Counted from the stretch's first letter, positions 7,336 to 18,748 are shown. The stretch is DNA of 64,000 nucleotides from Lachnospira multipara ATCC 19207 (GCF_000424105.1 NZ_AUJG01000014.1:1-64000), one strand, 5' to 3'. Numbers and translations: made by a program. The notes: generated by a model from the letters alone, not told the origin.

Positions 7336-8070
7336 TTAGTACTCTATCTCTTTTAAAAATAAGCCATAGCTTTCTGCTGGCAAAGACATTGTGATTTTTT
7401 CACCATCTAAGGCCTTCTTAACTTCCTCTGGTTTCTTTAATCCTGTTGATACATCTAATAAAAAACCAATCATAAGTCTTGCCTGATTATGCATAAAATC
7501 ATTAGCCTTTATTCTTAAATATGCATAATGATCTTCTATTTCAAGAGAAATATTCTTTATTTCCTTAATTGTTGATTTACTTCTCTTGGCTGTTGTAAAT
7601 GCCTTAAAATCATGTTTACCAAGGAAGTATTTTGATGCCTCATGTAATGCCTTAAAATCGGGCTTATCAAAGGTATGATATGCATACTTTCTTGAGAAAA
7701 CATCTGCTATATTGGCAATATCTAATCTATATTCATATGTCTTAGATTTTGCATTTAACATTGCATTAAATCTTTCATCTACTTCTACTAATTCATATAC
7801 TGCGATATCTCTTGGGAGATATCTGTTTAAATAATTACGTATTTCAAGTGGAGCAATTCTTTTTTCTAATTTAAAATTAGCCACTTGAGCACAGGCATGC
7901 ACGCCTTTTTCCGTACGACATCCGCATACAAGTTCTATTTCTTGACTTGTAAGCTTTTTTAATACTTCAACAATCTTAAACTCTATTGTATTGGTTCCTT
8001 CATCTTTACCACGAAGCCACCCATCATACCTAGAGCCATCATATTGAAGTGTCATCTTATAATTGTACAT
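7336..8070 (-). CDS. TruA-like tRNA pseudouridine synthase with Glu at the catalytic Asp position
   Basis: A 244-aa protein with the TruA fold throughout: MTLQYDGSRYDGW at the start, QVANF after the active-site loop, and NDFMHNQARLMIGFL in the second half. TruA makes pseudouridine 38-40 in the tRNA anticodon arm. The normal active-site GRTDxGVHA reads CRTEKGVHA here, so the nucleophilic Asp is Glu; the codon is clearly GAA. The nearby GWQR is GWLR. It may be a diverged paralog with altered or lost activity. A conventional truA elsewhere in the genome would fit this. Confidence 0.85.
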   Translation of the reverse strand: MYNYKMTLQYDGSRYDGWLRGKDEGTNTIEFKIVEVLKKLTSQEIELVCGCRTEKGVHACAQVANFKLEKRIAPLEIRNYLNRYLPRDIAVYELVEVDERFNAMLNAKSKTYEYRLDIANIADVFSRKYAYHTFDKPDFKALHEASKYFLGKHDFKAFTTAKRSKSTIKEIKNISLEIEDHYAYLRIKANDFMHNQARLMIGFLLDVSTGLKKPEEVKKALDGEKITMSLPAESYGLFLKEIEY

Positions 8071-8163
8071 AACTCCTCCAAATCAGCCTAAACTCGCCAT
8101 AATCAGCTGTTTCTTAATATATAATTTTATAAAGTTTATTAGGATATAAACTAAAATAAAATA

Positions 8164-8193
8164 GGTGTAACCTGCCCTTAGGCAAGTTACACC
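8164..8193. terminator. Hairpin downstream of the cheX-cheY pair
   Basis: GGTGTAAC (8164-8171) pairs with GTTACACC (8186-8193), with an inner TGCC/GGCA. It lies between cheY and the TruA-like gene. The T-tract is poor, so terminator function is moderate. Confidence 0.55.
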
Positions 8194-8281
8194 ACATTAT
8201 ACATCTTTTACTAATTTATTAGCAACCTTTATTTATTAGATAGCCGTAAAGTCAGCTCTTTCTTTAGTTTATTGGAAACCG

Positions 8282-8644
8282 CTATTCTTCTAGCACCTTA
8301 TTAATAGTATTTAGAATAACCTCTGAGTCGAAAGGCTTTTGAATAAAATCTGCTGCTCCTCTTTTTAAAGCTTCCACCATGTTACTCTTTTGACCAGCTG
8401 CAGTTACCATAATAACCTTAGCTCCCGGCTCTATTTCAACTATTTCTTTTACTGCATCAATACCATCCATTACAGGCATTGTTATGTCCATAGTCACTAT
8501 ATCCGGCTGGTAGACTTTATATTTTTCAACGCCTTCAAGTCCATTAACAGCCTCTGAGACAATTTCGTGACCAGCTTCTTCAAGCATGGTTCTTAAGAAT
8601 TTTCTAGATGTTTTTGAATCATCAACAATTAATATCTTAGCCAT
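8282..8644 (-). CDS. cheY: CheY-like single-domain response regulator
   Basis: A 120-aa receiver domain with nothing attached. It has the acidic pair at Asp8-Asp9 (LIVDDSKTSRK), the phospho-acceptor in DIVTMDITMPVMDG, the Thr in VIMVTAAGQ and the Lys in FIQKPFD, so all phosphorylation residues are present. It follows a CheX-type phosphatase gene by 17 nt. No histidine kinase, motor or receptor gene is nearby, so its output is not known from this window. Confidence 0.93.
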   Translation of the reverse strand: MAKILIVDDSKTSRKFLRTMLEEAGHEIVSEAVNGLEGVEKYKVYQPDIVTMDITMPVMDGIDAVKEIVEIEPGAKVIMVTAAGQKSNMVEALKRGAADFIQKPFDSEVILNTINKVLEE

Positions 8645-8661
8645 ATCTGCTTCCTCCTATT

Positions 8662-9246
8662 CTACGCATTTAATTTGATCTTGTCATTAGCTGCCATTAG
8701 CAATTTAAAGCTCTTGCCATTCATTTCAAAAACAGCTACATAAAGACCGGTCTCTGATGTTACGCATGTATCTTTGTAGAACACTGGCGGATGCAGTGTA
8801 ACTTCTATCTCTGAGCCACTTAACTTGGTTGCATATGCACCATTCATAACATTTATTAATTCACAAAGGGCATCATAAGCATCCATATCAAGTTCTCTAA
8901 AATCCTCTCCTGCAAATACTGACGCAAGTTCTACAAGTTCATCGTCTTCTCCTGCAATCCCTAAAAATACGTCAATATCGCCATCCATTATCTGACAGCC
9001 CATAAACTGTCCTTGATACTGCTTAATGTACTCTATACTTTCCATTACAATCTGGGTGTCCATAAATGTAGCTAAACTCTTAATTGCACATTGTAACTGG
9101 GTAATATAATAGTCATTATTCATATCAAAAAACGTTGTGACCATTTCATCTATATTGCCTTGTTTAATCACTTGAAGCTCATTGTCTGTGAATACCGAAC
9201 CAGAGTGATTCTTTGCAATATACTTACCAAGTATCTTGTCGTTCAT
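8662..9246 (-). CDS. cheX: CheX/CheC-family chemotaxis phosphatase
   Basis: A 194-aa protein starting at the ATG at 9246, which has GAGGAG at good spacing; a TTG two codons upstream is unlikely. Residues about 127-150 contain the CheC/CheX/FliY phosphatase pattern DxxxExxNxxxG (DALCELINVMNG), followed by LHPPVFYKD. Such proteins dephosphorylate CheY~P. The N-terminal about 75 residues are extra compared with a bare CheX. The adjacent receiver gene is the obvious partner. Confidence 0.8.
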   Translation of the reverse strand: MNDKILGKYIAKNHSGSVFTDNELQVIKQGNIDEMVTTFFDMNNDYYITQLQCAIKSLATFMDTQIVMESIEYIKQYQGQFMGCQIMDGDIDVFLGIAGEDDELVELASVFAGEDFRELDMDAYDALCELINVMNGAYATKLSGSEIEVTLHPPVFYKDTCVTSETGLYVAVFEMNGKSFKLLMAANDKIKLNA

Positions 9247-9358
9247 ACACAATCTCCTCGAGTTAAAAAATATTATTGTCCACGTTATTTATACTAATAA
9301 TATTATACCATGACATTAACATTTTACAAGTCTTTTAAAGAATAAAAGAATTTAAAAA

Positions 9359-9388
9359 AGACGCAATTCCTATGGCGGAACTGCGTCT
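9359..9388 (-). terminator. guaB terminator
   Basis: AGACGCAATTCC (9359-9370) pairs with GGAACTGCGTCT (9377-9388), followed by a T-run on the minus strand, 60 nt past guaB. Confidence 0.88.
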
Positions 9389-9447
9389 CATTTTTATAAA
9401 AATATATCTAATTATGTCTGATTTATTCAAATATCACTAACTAAATA

Positions 9448-10929
<1,482 letters not shown>

Positions 10930-10964
10930 TTACTTCTTATACTTCTTTACTTTGTCTAGCGTTG

Positions 10965-10993
10965 TTAATAACACGACGCCAGTATCGCGTCAA
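10965..10993 (-). promoter_or_regulatory. guaB promoter overlapping a nested dyad
   Basis: On the minus strand TTGACG (10988-10993), a 17-nt spacer and TATTAA (10965-10970). The promoter lies inside a nested palindrome: AGCGTT (10958) with AACGCT (10992), and GACGC (10975) with GCGTC (10987). Such a dyad could be a repressor site. Confidence 0.55.
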
Positions 10994-11067
10994 CGCTTAT
11001 ATCAAATCAATACCAATAATGATATTCTATTGCTTTAGAGTGTTAAATTGCCTCTAAAATAACATAA

Positions 11068-11096
11068 AACAGCACCGATACAAGATCAGTACTGTT
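11068..11096 (-). terminator. Terminator of the 11141-11647 gene
   Basis: Stem AACAGxACxGAT with 5-nt loop, followed by TTTTATGTTATTTT on the minus strand. Confidence 0.75.
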
Positions 11097-11140
11097 TATG
11101 TATTATTAGAAATATATCACTATGAATTGTAAAAGTCAAA

Positions 11141-11647
11141 CTATTTCTCTGAAATTTTATAGGCTGATTCAGCAACTGTTTCTTTGATTGTTTCAAGGAT
11201 CTTCTCATCTGGTTCTATATACAATCTAACCTCTTCATTAGTAGCATCATCATATACATAACATACTACTACTTCTCTATCTGATAGACGTCCTAGATAG
11301 TCATATGTATGTACATTGGAGTGCTGTAATCTCATAGCTTCTTCTGAATCTGCATAGGCTACAAGCTTTGCTCTTGAAAATGCATAGCTTCCCATATGTC
11401 TTCTTGTTGTCTTACCCATAATTCTATCCACTGATAAAACATCTTCATAAAATGAGTACTCGATCTCTGCGTTGTAATACTCAAATACAAGTACTGTCAC
11501 AATCAAGAATGCTATAAGAATTATGATTCCCATAACACCTGTTGTAGGTACTGTTGTTGTTGCTAATACACATGCAATAATTAAAACTATTCTATATAAC
11601 CAGGATATAGCGGGCGCTTTAACTTTAATTAACTGTTCTGCGTTCAT
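11141..11647 (-). CDS. Membrane protein of unknown function
   Basis: A 168-aa protein I do not recognise. Two adjacent membrane helices at about residues 16-34 and 38-58 are followed by a cytoplasmic-looking domain of about 105 residues that contains RIMGKTTRRHMGSYAF and VYDDATNEEVRLYIEPDE. This shape (a two-helix hairpin and a PH-like or YcxB-like beta domain) is common in small Firmicutes proteins. It is a single gene with its own terminator and gives no contextual clue. Confidence 0.75.
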   Translation of the reverse strand: MNAEQLIKVKAPAISWLYRIVLIIACVLATTTVPTTGVMGIIILIAFLIVTVLVFEYYNAEIEYSFYEDVLSVDRIMGKTTRRHMGSYAFSRAKLVAYADSEEAMRLQHSNVHTYDYLGRLSDREVVVCYVYDDATNEEVRLYIEPDEKILETIKETVAESAYKISEK

Positions 11648-11669
11648 AAATTACTCCTTAAGTTTAGTG

Positions 11670-11787
11670 TCCCCTCAGACCTATTTTTGCTAGGGCAATT
11701 GTAACATATTGGGGACGGAAAATCTAGGGCGGGGGTGGAGAGTTTTGGGTCACCGGCCATTGCATCGCTAGCACAAGTCTGAGGGGA
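11670..11787. repeat. Foldback element 1 (inverted arms of about 28 nt)
   Basis: CCCCTCAGAC (11671-11680) pairs exactly with GTCTGAGGGG (11777-11786), and the pairing goes on inward through GCTAG and CAATTG-like segments. It fills the space upstream of the 11141-11647 gene. The region is more GC-rich than its surroundings. It looks like a small non-coding mobile-type repeat. Confidence 0.6.
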
Positions 11788-11801
11788 GTGGGCTGTGGTT
11801 G

Positions 11802-11830
11802 GGACGCCAAATACACTTCGCTGTTTGGCT
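11802..11830 (+). repeat. Dispersed 29-nt palindromic repeat, copy A
   Basis: Runs from GGACGCCAAA to CTTCGCTGTTTGGCT. It matches 52727-52755 read on the other strand with three differences. The element forms a hairpin (GCCAAA against TTTGGC). Confidence 0.7.
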
Positions 11831-11888
11831 TAGTTGTATCGATGGGACGGGCTATTTCTTCGAAATTTGCCCTGTTCTTGCAATAAAA

Positions 11889-11920
11889 AAGTCCATGAAA
11901 GAGTTAACTTCCATGGACTT
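11889..11920 (-). terminator. Probable groESL terminator
   Basis: AAGTCCATG (11889-11897) pairs with CATGGACTT (11912-11920), followed by a six-T run on the minus strand. It is 270 nt past groEL, beyond the palindrome cluster. Confidence 0.75.
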
Positions 11921-11937
11921 TAAGTGATTTTTTTGGG

Positions 11938-12186
11938 AGCTCCTAAAGGAGCTTTTATGGTTCGCTTTCACGAAGTTTTTATGTGCTAGCCTCTGCTAGC
12001 ACTGTGGATTTACCTTTAATTATGATGTATCGAATCTAAGATTCGATACTAGACTTAAATCATAGATTTAAGTCAGATTATCCTTGTAAGATTACTTCGT
12101 AATCTTACGGGCGCTTGATTTGCTTTATTTCTAAATATGTATCGAATCATGGATTCGATACTAGACTTAAATCAAAGATTTAAGTC
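11938..12186. repeat. Cluster of perfect short palindromes downstream of groEL
   Basis: Seven perfect hairpins stand in line: 11938-11953, 11983-12002, 12028-12048, 12052-12074, 12086-12108, 12140-12160 and 12164-12186. Arms are 6-10 bp and loops 3-4 nt. The pair 12028-12074 (TATCGAATC and GACTTAAATC stems) is repeated at 12140-12186 with only loop changes, and the last copy touches the groEL stop codon. No gene is visible here. Confidence 0.85.
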
Positions 12187-12189
12187 AGA

Positions 12190-13830
<1,641 letters not shown>

Positions 13831-13889
13831 TCAAAACCATGTCTTTTTTATTCAAAATCATTATAATTAATTTCTAAAAAATCTTTATA

Positions 13890-14174
13890 TTATTCAATAA
13901 CTGCTAAGATGTCTGACTGCTTTACGATTGTGTATTCTTCGTCGTCTAACTTAACTTCTGTTCCAGAATACTTAGCGTAAATAACCTTGTCGCCAACCTT
14001 AACCTGCATTGTAACTTCCTTGCCATCAACTAATCCGCCAGGACCAACAGCAACAACCTCTGCCTGCTGTGGCTTCTCTTTAGCCTGACCTGGTAATACG
14101 ATTCCTGACTTTGTAGTCTCTTCTGCCATAATTGCCTTAAGAACAACTCTGTCTCCTAATGGTACTAACTTCAT
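13890..14174 (-). CDS. groS: 10-kDa co-chaperonin GroES
   Basis: A 94-aa lid protein for GroEL. It has the N-terminal PLGDRVVLK, the mobile loop EETTKSGIVLPGQAKEKP, and the C-terminal KYSGTEVKLDDEEYTIV. It is the first gene of the groESL operon. Confidence 0.97.
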   Translation of the reverse strand: MKLVPLGDRVVLKAIMAEETTKSGIVLPGQAKEKPQQAEVVAVGPGGLVDGKEVTMQVKVGDKVIYAKYSGTEVKLDDEEYTIVKQSDILAVIE

Positions 14175-14238
14175 AATTAAATCCTCCTTTTAATATCAAA
14201 ATCCTAAACGCCTCTAACGTTAACATTTTTCTTTACTG

Positions 14239-14265
14239 TTAGCACTCCTTAACTTCGAGTGCTAA
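14239..14265. promoter_or_regulatory. CIRCE operator (HrcA site)
   Basis: TTAGCACTC-N9-GAGTGCTAA, an exact match to CIRCE, just downstream of the groESL promoter start. HrcA repressor binds this element in Firmicutes. Confidence 0.96.
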
Positions 14266-14279
14266 TATCAACATAGTTA

Positions 14280-14308
14280 AAGTTACCACTAGTCTAGGGC
14301 TTTGTCAA
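14280..14308 (-). promoter_or_regulatory. groESL promoter
   Basis: On the minus strand TTGACA (14303-14308), a 17-nt spacer and TAACTT (14280-14285). Transcription would start just upstream of CIRCE. Confidence 0.65.
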
Positions 14309-14324
14309 TAAATAGATGCAAGTT

Positions 14325-15209
14325 TTATAATTTGTTTATTTTTAAGCTTCTAGCATAATAAAAGAGGTATTGTTGGGCGTATCCCCCGAGGTCTTTGTAT
14401 TTTTCTTTTGCAAATTTTTCGATAACCGGAATCTTAGTGTCATTCCCGTCAAAATACTTTGCTTCCATGATTCTTTTTATCCAAACATCAATAGGAAAAG
14501 CTTCTCTTTTGTTTAAAGCAAAAAGACTTACGCAGCTAGCAACCTTTAGGCCTACACCCTTGATTTTAGTTAATTCTGCTATAGTCTCTTCTGGGCTTAG
14601 CTTATCAAAGAAGGCTCTAAAGCTGGCTTCATCTGTGCCAGAGAATTCTAGGGCTAGCACTCTATCAATCGCATCCTTTATATAAGGGGCTCTAAAGCCG
14701 GTTTTTAGTTCTTTTAAATCCTCTACTGTTACATTTTCAAGCTGCTTAGGACTTGGGAAGGCGTAGAGTTTGCGACTAGAATCTTCATATAATAAGTCAC
14801 CATATTTTTCAGAGATGTCGGCCACAATCTTTTTAATATGAGGAATCTGCTTGTTTTGCGAAATGATAAAGCTAATGAGGGTCTCAAAGAAACTCTGATT
14901 AAGCAAATGCACACCCCACTTTACCTCAATAGCCTCTGCAAGCTTTGGATCAGCCTTTAAAAGTTCTTTTTTTATAGCTTCGTAGTCGCGGTCTAGGTCG
15001 AAATACATTTTCCAAATATTGTCAAAATCGGACTTGTCGGTGTTGTAAAATATTAGTTCGTCGTCTTTTTGCGCAATGTGAAGCGCTCTATTATAGGCAG
15101 TAAGCACGTAGTCCTGCTCTGCAATCTTTTCAAAATGAAAGCACTGGCCACACTCTAGTGTCTGTTCTAAATCAAAATCTATAGGTCGTTTTATTACAAA
15201 ATCGCTCAT
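14325..15209 (-). CDS. OGG1-type 8-oxoguanine DNA glycosylase
   Basis: A 294-aa protein that should remove oxidised guanine and nick DNA. The N-terminal domain has TLECGQCFHF, matching the OGG1 QCFR segment. Then come LISFIISQNKQIPHIKKIV and the helix-hairpin-helix ELTKIKGVGLKVASCVSLFAL, which carries the catalytic Lys (GLKVASC), followed by the catalytic Asp in FPIDVWIKRIM. The length fits the bacterial OGG1 group. It is transcribed toward the groESL promoter. Confidence 0.88.
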   Translation of the reverse strand: MSDFVIKRPIDFDLEQTLECGQCFHFEKIAEQDYVLTAYNRALHIAQKDDELIFYNTDKSDFDNIWKMYFDLDRDYEAIKKELLKADPKLAEAIEVKWGVHLLNQSFFETLISFIISQNKQIPHIKKIVADISEKYGDLLYEDSSRKLYAFPSPKQLENVTVEDLKELKTGFRAPYIKDAIDRVLALEFSGTDEASFRAFFDKLSPEETIAELTKIKGVGLKVASCVSLFALNKREAFPIDVWIKRIMEAKYFDGNDTKIPVIEKFAKEKYKDLGGYAQQYLFYYARSLKINKL

Positions 15210-15408
15210 GTTACATTTTCCTTTCAGAATTAATATCTATGTCCCATTATATTATTTTGGAAACTCTTGGCAAGTTTTTTAAATTTATCCTTTTATTTTG
15301 TATAATTTCATATTAAAATAAAGAAGTAGTTTTTCTACATATGTTTATGAATTTTTGGCCTACGGGCTTTTTATATATTTTTTGGTTTTAACCGCAAATG
15401 GAGTTTAT

Positions 15409-16494
15409 ATGAAATTAAATAAAAGAATCTTAGCCATAATTAGTGGCGCTAGTCTAGCTTTTTGCTTAACAGCTTGTAAGCTACCTTTCCTTAGCAACAC
15501 TAACGAAACTGAGACTTCTAGCATTAGCTATATAGCTTTTGAGAATAGTGCAAGCACAACTGGGGAAATTATTGCTTACATTCAATCTGCACTAGATAAT
15601 AATGAGGAGTCTTGTGAAATATTTGTTAGTGACGAAAGTCTTATAAATGCTGAGGATTGGCTATCAAGTCTTTCAGGCTTAGAGCAATTATCTTGCGAAT
15701 ATCGCAGAGTGAAAAACGGTTATAATTTAGTTGTTACATTTACAAGATGGGACAACTACGCTATCGTTAATGCCTATAAAAACTCGGATACTTCTGAGTT
15801 AAACGAGAGGCAGCTTGCTCTTTACAATAAATACCTAGAAATTTTGGGAGAAGTCACATCTAGTTCTAATTCAGATTATGAAAATGAATTGGCTATCCAC
15901 GACTATCTCGTTGAAAATATTACTTACGTGGACCACGGCGACAACTCTTTTAATGCCTATCAGGCTTTAATTAATGGTGAGGCTGTTTGTAGTGGTTATA
16001 CAGAATGTTTTAAAACATTACTTGATATGCTTGGAATTAATAACTACACAATTTCTGGTGTAGCTGGAGACCAAGCCCATATTTGGAATGTTGTAGAACT
16101 TGATGGTGAATGGTATCAGGTGGATGTTACTTGGGATGATCCGGTAAATAGTAATTCTGATTACATTCAGCATTACTATTTTAATATTACTGCTGAGGAT
16201 ATGGCCATTGATCATACTTGGGATACTGATACTTATCCAAAGAACACTGTCACTGGCACTAAGTATTCTTATGCCAATGCAGAGAATTTAAAGAAAATCA
16301 CAGCACAAACTGATTTAAATAACTATATTGTTTCTAATATTAGAAAGCGTGCCACATCCATCGAATTTACAACAACTGATACTTTCGATTTAGCAGCTGC
16401 TGTAAAGCGTGCCGGTGTGCAGCTTAGTTATTCGTATAAGGATGTAAAGCGTAGCGATTACGTATTCTATGTTGTTAACTTTAATTATGAGTAA
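15409..16494 (+). CDS. Transglutaminase-like domain lipoprotein
   Basis: A 361-aa protein starting at the ATG at 15409 with GGAG upstream. The signal peptide ends in the lipobox LTAC (Cys at about residue 24), so it should be anchored outside the cell membrane. Residues about 185-250 hold a transglutaminase/protease fold with a Cys-His-Asp triad: Cys in GEAVCSGYTECF, His in DQAHIWNVV and Asp in YQVDVTWDDP. Such proteins are often surface peptidases. The C-terminal part is unassigned. Confidence 0.85.
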   Translation: MKLNKRILAIISGASLAFCLTACKLPFLSNTNETETSSISYIAFENSASTTGEIIAYIQSALDNNEESCEIFVSDESLINAEDWLSSLSGLEQLSCEYRRVKNGYNLVVTFTRWDNYAIVNAYKNSDTSELNERQLALYNKYLEILGEVTSSSNSDYENELAIHDYLVENITYVDHGDNSFNAYQALINGEAVCSGYTECFKTLLDMLGINNYTISGVAGDQAHIWNVVELDGEWYQVDVTWDDPVNSNSDYIQHYYFNITAEDMAIDHTWDTDTYPKNTVTGTKYSYANAENLKKITAQTDLNNYIVSNIRKRATSIEFTTTDTFDLAAAVKRAGVQLSYSYKDVKRSDYVFYVVNFNYE

Positions 16495-16554
16495 CATTTT
16501 AATTCATAAATATATTTAGACTACAACTATAAAACAAAATAAAACCATAAAAAT

Positions 16555-16584
16555 GGGATGTCTCTTTTTTACAAGAGGCATCCC
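16555..16584. terminator. Terminator between converging genes
   Basis: GGGATGTCTC pairs with GAGGCATCCC, followed by TAATTTTTG on the plus strand. It lies between the transglutaminase lipoprotein and map. Confidence 0.8.
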
Positions 16585-16659
16585 TAATTTTTGTATAAAA
16601 TTTATCGATACATTATATTGAGTTTTCGACCTTTATACTGTGATACATTTTCAAAAATA

Positions 16660-17532
16660 TTAGTATGTCATTACTTCGTAACCGTCTTCTGTTACATGAA
16701 CCATGATTTCCCACTGTGCTGAATAAGAATCATCGTCTGTATAAATTGTCCAACCATTTGAATCATCAATAAAAATGTCTGGACGACCTTCGTTAATCAT
16801 TGGCTCGATTGTAAATACCATACCTGGAGCCATAACCATTCCTGTACCCTTCTTAATTACATAACTTACAAATGGTGTTTCATGGAATTCAAGACCAATT
16901 CCGTGTCCGCCAACTTCACGAACTACTGAGTAGCCATTTGCCTTAGCATGATCTTGAATAGCCTGAGCTACATCACCTAAATGGCCCCATGGCTTAACCT
17001 GCTTTAATCCAAGTTCAACACATTCCTTAGCTACATCTACTAACTTCTTGAGTTCTGGTGCAACATCACCAATACAGAACATTCTTGACGAATCTGAAAA
17101 ATATCCATTAAGAATTGTAGAACAATCAACATTTATAATATCGCCATCTTGAATTACAATCTTATCTGATGGAATACCATGGCAAACCTGATTATTAAGA
17201 GATGTACAAACACTCTTTGGGAAACCTTCATAATTAAGAGGAGCTGGGATACCGCCCATCTTAGTTGTTGTTTCATAAACCATCTTATCAATATCCTCAG
17301 TTGTCATGCCGGCTTTGATATTCTCTGCCACATAATCAAGACAAGCAATATTAATCTTAGAGCTTTCTCTCATACCCTGAAGTGTTTCTTCATTCTTAAT
17401 TATGCTTCTTGGTGGAACCTTGTGGAACTTTCTTTTGAAAGTATCAATCTTTCTGTCCCAGTCTCTATGACACTCGCAATAAGGCTTGCCGCTCTTGCAC
17501 CAACAAGGATCATTTGCTTGAATCTTCTTCAT
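16660..17532 (-). CDS. map: Methionine aminopeptidase with N-terminal SEC-C motif
   Basis: A 290-aa type I enzyme that removes the start Met from new proteins. The first about 25 residues form a SEC-C-like zinc motif (NDPCWCKSGKPYCECH) that may dock on the ribosome, as in the longer MetAPs of clostridia. The pita-bread catalytic domain has all metal ligands: Asp in NVDCS, Asp in GYFSDSSRMF, His in GGHGIGLEFHE, Glu in TIEPM and Glu in QWEIMV. It is a single gene. Confidence 0.95.
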   Translation of the reverse strand: MKKIQANDPCWCKSGKPYCECHRDWDRKIDTFKRKFHKVPPRSIIKNEETLQGMRESSKINIACLDYVAENIKAGMTTEDIDKMVYETTTKMGGIPAPLNYEGFPKSVCTSLNNQVCHGIPSDKIVIQDGDIINVDCSTILNGYFSDSSRMFCIGDVAPELKKLVDVAKECVELGLKQVKPWGHLGDVAQAIQDHAKANGYSVVREVGGHGIGLEFHETPFVSYVIKKGTGMVMAPGMVFTIEPMINEGRPDIFIDDSNGWTIYTDDDSYSAQWEIMVHVTEDGYEVMTY

Positions 17533-17814
17533 ATCTATTACTTCCTTTCTATATCAATCCGTTAGAAACGGACTTATTAACCTTTAAAACATTGTTCACA
17601 TTGTAAAGCATACATTTTTATTATACTCGTGTATTAGGTTAAAAAAAAGTAAATTAATAATAAATTTTATCAAGAGACATGTATCGCATCCATCTTCATT
17701 TACCTTATCTATGACAAGTGCAAAAATTAAATCCATTGTAGCATAATTTCATTTATGATAAAATTGTTTCAAAAAGGATAATATGCTATATAACAAAATA
17801 GATAGGGGGATATT

Positions 17815-18678
17815 ATGAAAAAGATATTTGGTGGGATTAATTTAACTTGGCCGAAGTTGATTATAATGGCTATTATTTTAGGTGTTTATACTGCTATTAT
17901 GGCTATGTTACCAATAGCAAAAGATACTTCATTTAGTGATTTAACTGTTAGCTTTGAAGTATGGATCTTTTTAGGAATATTTATTATTATGAATAGTAAA
18001 TCTCCTAAAGATTCTGCGTTAAAGTGTTTTATCTTCTTTTTAATTAGTCAACCATTAGTATATTTAGTTCAAGATATAATTAAGCATAGTAACTTATTTA
18101 ATACGTATTATAGATTTTGGGTCTTATGGACAATAGCTTGTATTCCTATGGGATTTATTGGATATTACATGAAAAAAGATAAATGGTGGGGATTATTAAT
18201 TCTTATTCCTATGTTATTATTAACTGCAGAAATGTGTGCTGGTTATTTGTCTAATACAATGTTTTCATTTCCAAGACATCTTTTAACTACTATTTTTTGT
18301 ATGGGTGCATTAATAATCTATCCATTAGCTATATTTAATAATAAAAAAATAAAAATTACTGGAGTAGTAATAAGTGGATTATTGATTATTGCGATATTTG
18401 CTATATGTATAATCAATCCACCTAAATATAGTACGATTATACTTTATAATGGAGATGAATACCAATTTGATGACTCATATAATGTATATTTAGTAGATAA
18501 AAAATATGGAAATCTAAGTATTGAATATGATGCAGGATTAGAAGATTGGGCACTTCATGCTGATTTTAAAAAAGCCGGGAAAACTGAATTTGTAATAGAA
18601 TCGCCAGATGGAAAGAAAACAACATTTGATATTTCCATTAAAAGAAGTACCTATACCATAAAAGAAAAAAATAATTAA
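17815..18678 (+). CDS. Membrane protein of unknown function
   Basis: A 287-aa protein I do not recognise, with AGGGGG at good spacing. Seven or so hydrophobic segments cover residues 15-205. The last about 75 residues, after INPPKYS, are soluble and beta-rich (TIILYNGDEYQFDD, WALHADFKKAGKTEFVIESP), resembling a small extracellular beta domain. It is AT-rich compared with its neighbours, which could reflect acquisition. It stands alone between two terminators. Confidence 0.75.
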   Translation: MKKIFGGINLTWPKLIIMAIILGVYTAIMAMLPIAKDTSFSDLTVSFEVWIFLGIFIIMNSKSPKDSALKCFIFFLISQPLVYLVQDIIKHSNLFNTYYRFWVLWTIACIPMGFIGYYMKKDKWWGLLILIPMLLLTAEMCAGYLSNTMFSFPRHLLTTIFCMGALIIYPLAIFNNKKIKITGVVISGLLIIAIFAICIINPPKYSTIILYNGDEYQFDDSYNVYLVDKKYGNLSIEYDAGLEDWALHADFKKAGKTEFVIESPDGKKTTFDISIKRSTYTIKEKNN

Positions 18679-18700
18679 TCGCACTATTTGCGGCTCATAA

Positions 18701-18748
18701 AAAATGCTGAATTCTTAAGGGTATTCGCCCCTAAAAATTCAGCATTTT
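18701..18748. terminator. Bidirectional terminator
   Basis: AAAATGCTGAATT pairs with AATTCAGCATTTT, with an inner GGG/CCC stem, between converging genes. Confidence 0.85.
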
